Below, in pieces: positions 12,287 through 14,067 of a stretch of 14,067 nucleotides of DNA. The position numbers and the translations under genes are program-made. The stretch covers positions 1-14,067 of the forward strand of contig JABXGV010000120.1 in NCBI GenBank assembly GCA_016550485.1, given 5' to 3'. This DNA is from an archaeon (lineage in GTDB: Archaea; Asgardarchaeota; Hermodarchaeia; Hermodarchaeales; Hermodarchaeaceae). How positions within the stretch are numbered: the first letter of the stretch is position 1; every line of letters begins with the position of its first letter. Below the pieces are notes generated by a model. The model ran no database searches. It was given only the letters and a program-made list of their open reading frames with translations, and was not told the origin of the DNA.

Positions 12287-12326
12287 CGTTCTGTTCCCAA
12301 CCCAGCACACGGAAGTACACCCCGCC

Positions 12327-13277
12327 ATGATTTCCATCTCCAATCTCACGAAACGCTTCGGTGACCGCGTCGTTGTTGACAATCTCTCCGTAGACATTGG
12401 TTCTGAGATTTTCTCCTTTCTTGGACCCAACGGTGCAGGGAAAACCACAGTAGTGAATATGCTTTGTGGGCTCCTGAATCGGGATGGCGGCGAGATACAA
12501 ATCGCAGGATTAGATCCCGAAACGGCGCCTGGAGCCGTTCGCCGCCGAATCGGCCTGGTTCCACAAGAGACCGCGCTCTATGAATACCTGACTGCTTGTG
12601 AGAACTTGGAGTTCCATGCCAAGTTTTATGGCGTTCCGCGGAGCGAGCAACAGCAGCGAATCCATGAGGTACTCGAACTTGCCCAACTCACCGAACGCGC
12701 CAATGATCGGGTCGGCACCTATTCCGGTGGCATGAAACGCCGCCTAGCCTTAGTACGCGCTCTCCTTCATGATCCCGACATCTTGATTCTAGATGAGCCA
12801 ACCCTTGGCATTGATGTCCAAAACCGGAACGAAATCTGGCATCGTATCCTCCAACTGAAAAGGGGGAAAACCATCCTGATTACCACCAATTACATGGACG
12901 AGGCAGATCGGTTATCCGACCGTTGCCTGATTCTGGACGAGGGCAAACTGATTGCCCTAGACACACCCACGAAACTGAAACTCCAACATGCAGGGGGAAT
13001 CCGAGTCGAAGCAGTGGTCGCCGCAGACCGTAAAGCGATAACCCAGCTCCTTGATCGACTCAAACAGATATCTCCTGACGCGCGATTCACGAAAACATCC
13101 CAGCGTCGGGAATTCCACTTGGTGCTTCCAGCCCAAGGTCAAGCCAATGAGCTGCTAACAAAGGTGTCACAAGTCTTTCGCGAATTCCCCCTAGTGGATT
13201 TACGGGATCTGAGCATTCGTATCCCCACCCTTGATGATGTCTTCTTGGAGTTGACCGGGAGCCGATTACGGGACTAG
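12327..13277 (+). CDS. ABC-2 type exporter, ATP-binding subunit (DrrA/CcmA-like)
   Basis: The 316-residue ATPase would drive export by the permease encoded next. Visible motifs are Walker A GPNGAGKTT (33-41), Q-loop Gln80 in VPQE, the signature YSGGM (132-136), Walker B ILILDEP (152-158) with D156/E157 and D-loop GID. The H-loop position is Asn188 in TTNYMDEAD instead of the usual His. The C-terminal extension ending LDDVFLELTG is typical of drug/lipid ABC-2 ATPases. An in-frame TTG at 12228 would add 33 residues but lies inside the operator/promoter region, so the ATG at 12327 is used. The permease ATG follows 10 bases after the stop, with GGAGG overlapping the end of this gene. The cargo is unknown; antibiotics, lipids or other hydrophobic molecules are common for the family. 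Confidence 0.93.
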   Translation: MISISNLTKRFGDRVVVDNLSVDIGSEIFSFLGPNGAGKTTVVNMLCGLLNRDGGEIQIAGLDPETAPGAVRRRIGLVPQETALYEYLTACENLEFHAKFYGVPRSEQQQRIHEVLELAQLTERANDRVGTYSGGMKRRLALVRALLHDPDILILDEPTLGIDVQNRNEIWHRILQLKRGKTILITTNYMDEADRLSDRCLILDEGKLIALDTPTKLKLQHAGGIRVEAVVAADRKAITQLLDRLKQISPDARFTKTSQRREFHLVLPAQGQANELLTKVSQVFREFPLVDLRDLSIRIPTLDDVFLELTGSRLRD

Positions 13278-13287
13278 GAGGTCTTCG

Positions 13288-14067
13288 ATGAGTCTATTCC
13301 GACGGGCGCTCAGTGTCACGGTTAAGGACTTGAAAGGGTGGGTTCGAAAACCCTTCCTCATCGGTATCGCGGTGATTCCGCTCATCATCGTCTTAATATT
13401 CACGGGTATCTTTGTGCACCGTGCGGAAAGCATGCCAGCAGGAGTAATCCTAGAGGATTCTGATCCAAAAGCCCTAGAATTTAAAACGCTCCTGATGACG
13501 ATGCGAAGCGGGACCGGGCTCCGCTGGTTCACCATTGAAGACCTTCCAGCCACTGAGGTGTTGGAGCAGTTCGAGGCAGGGCGGATTCTCTGTTACATTG
13601 TGATTCCCGCCAACCTCACCGTCCGTTTGGAGGCGAATGAGACCGTGTCCCTACACGTGATGATCCACAATATTCAGGACGATGTGACCAAGAACGTCCT
13701 CCAGCGGGTTGAATATGCCTGCAACGAGTTCAACCGAGCGCTCGAAGTGGGTAGTCTCACCTATTATAGCCCAGGCATCCAGTTCGAAACCCTTGTCCCG
13801 ATTGATGTGGGCTTCTCGGATTATGTCGTGGCAGGTATTCTCGCGCTGGTGACCATGCTCTCCAGTAGCGTTAACGTCGCCACAACGACTGCTCAGGAGT
13901 TCGAGGAAGGGACCGTGAAAGAGCTCATCATGGGGGCATCACTGGGAGCAACGGTCATTGGCAAATTACTCGCAGGAATCACCCAGTCGCTGGTGTGCTT
14001 GGGAATTGTTTCGATGGTGGCGTTTGCCTTATATCGCTTCGTCCCGTTGGGCAATCTCCTACTCCTC
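13288..14067 (+). CDS. ABC-2 type exporter permease (3' end outside window)
   Basis: An open frame of 260 codons runs off the window end. It begins MSLFRRALSVTVKDLKGWVRKP, read as two adjoining motifs. A first membrane helix (about 23-43) is followed by a roughly 130-residue extracytoplasmic domain (AESMPAGVILEDSD to about residue 168). Further helices (about 178-196 and 222-250) flank the cytoplasmic-side motif AQEFEEGTVKELIMGA, which is characteristic of ABC-2 permeases of the ABC2_membrane_3 type. It should pair with the ATPase upstream as an exporter half. GGAGG at 13277-13281 is six bases before the ATG and overlaps the ATPase stop, so translation is likely coupled. One or more helices are missing because of truncation. 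Confidence 0.9.
   Translation, partial: MSLFRRALSVTVKDLKGWVRKPFLIGIAVIPLIIVLIFTGIFVHRAESMPAGVILEDSDPKALEFKTLLMTMRSGTGLRWFTIEDLPATEVLEQFEAGRILCYIVIPANLTVRLEANETVSLHVMIHNIQDDVTKNVLQRVEYACNEFNRALEVGSLTYYSPGIQFETLVPIDVGFSDYVVAGILALVTMLSSSVNVATTTAQEFEEGTVKELIMGASLGATVIGKLLAGITQSLVCLGIVSMVAFALYRFVPLGNLLLL

Noticed and set aside
12228..12326. N-terminal extension of the ABC ATPase from a TTG at 12228
   Set aside because: It would translate the operator and TATA region, and the extra 33 residues are unlike any ATPase N-terminus. MISISNLTKRF at 12327 is the normal start.
13340..13352. GGGTTCGAAAACCC, T-arm-like hairpin
   Set aside because: It is inside the permease coding sequence with no other tRNA arms nearby.

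Overview
The window looks archaeal. Several starts are preceded by TATA-like boxes 25-35 bases upstream on very short leaders, while others have GGAGG, GGTG or AAGG ribosome-binding sites. The gene content also fits an anaerobic archaeon: a TrmB-type regulator, a tungsten aldehyde:ferredoxin oxidoreductase (AOR), a stand-alone GltA/NfnB-like flavoprotein and free V4R proteins. Base composition is moderate. An Asgard (Thorarchaeota-like) or Bathyarchaeia-like genome is my guess, at low confidence. I see no tRNA, rRNA, CRISPR array, transposase or att site. Every gene is intact except the two cut by the window edges.

Layout. (1) 1-147: acidic, Pro-rich C-terminus of a cut gene. (2) 206-2327: a TetR regulator diverges from a membrane methyltransferase-like protein made of two fused ICMT-type domains; a TGAC/GTCA-type inverted repeat lies between the two promoters. 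(3) 2411-9381: a co-directional, closely spaced run of six genes: SCP2-like lipid carrier, D-2-hydroxyacid dehydrogenase, FGGY sugar kinase, class II aldolase, AOR and a GltA/NfnB-like flavoprotein. (4) 9453-10554, minus strand: two adjacent paralogous V4R proteins from one promoter. (5) 10726-11276, minus strand: a small membrane protein with a Gly-every-third-residue N-terminus, followed by a small XRE regulator. (6) 11344-14067: a TrmB-family regulator diverges from an ABC-2 type exporter (ATPase plus truncated permease). Their intergenic region has two copies of a 19-bp dyad operator between mirror-image TATA boxes.

How the genes may work together. The most interesting part is 2775-9381, whose enzymes can be joined into one route. 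The kinase would phosphorylate a ketose, the zinc aldolase would cleave it to DHAP plus a short aldehyde, AOR would oxidise the aldehyde to a hydroxyacid with ferredoxin, the hydroxyacid dehydrogenase would make the 2-oxoacid, and the flavoprotein would pass ferredoxin electrons to NAD(P). A competing model starts from a sugar acid: dehydrogenase, then kinase, then an OtnC-like decarboxylating aldolase homologue giving DHAP. The catalytic residues of most of these enzymes are visible; the pathway and its substrate are inference. The two regulator/operator regions (851-868 and 12231-12275) are the clearest regulatory signals.
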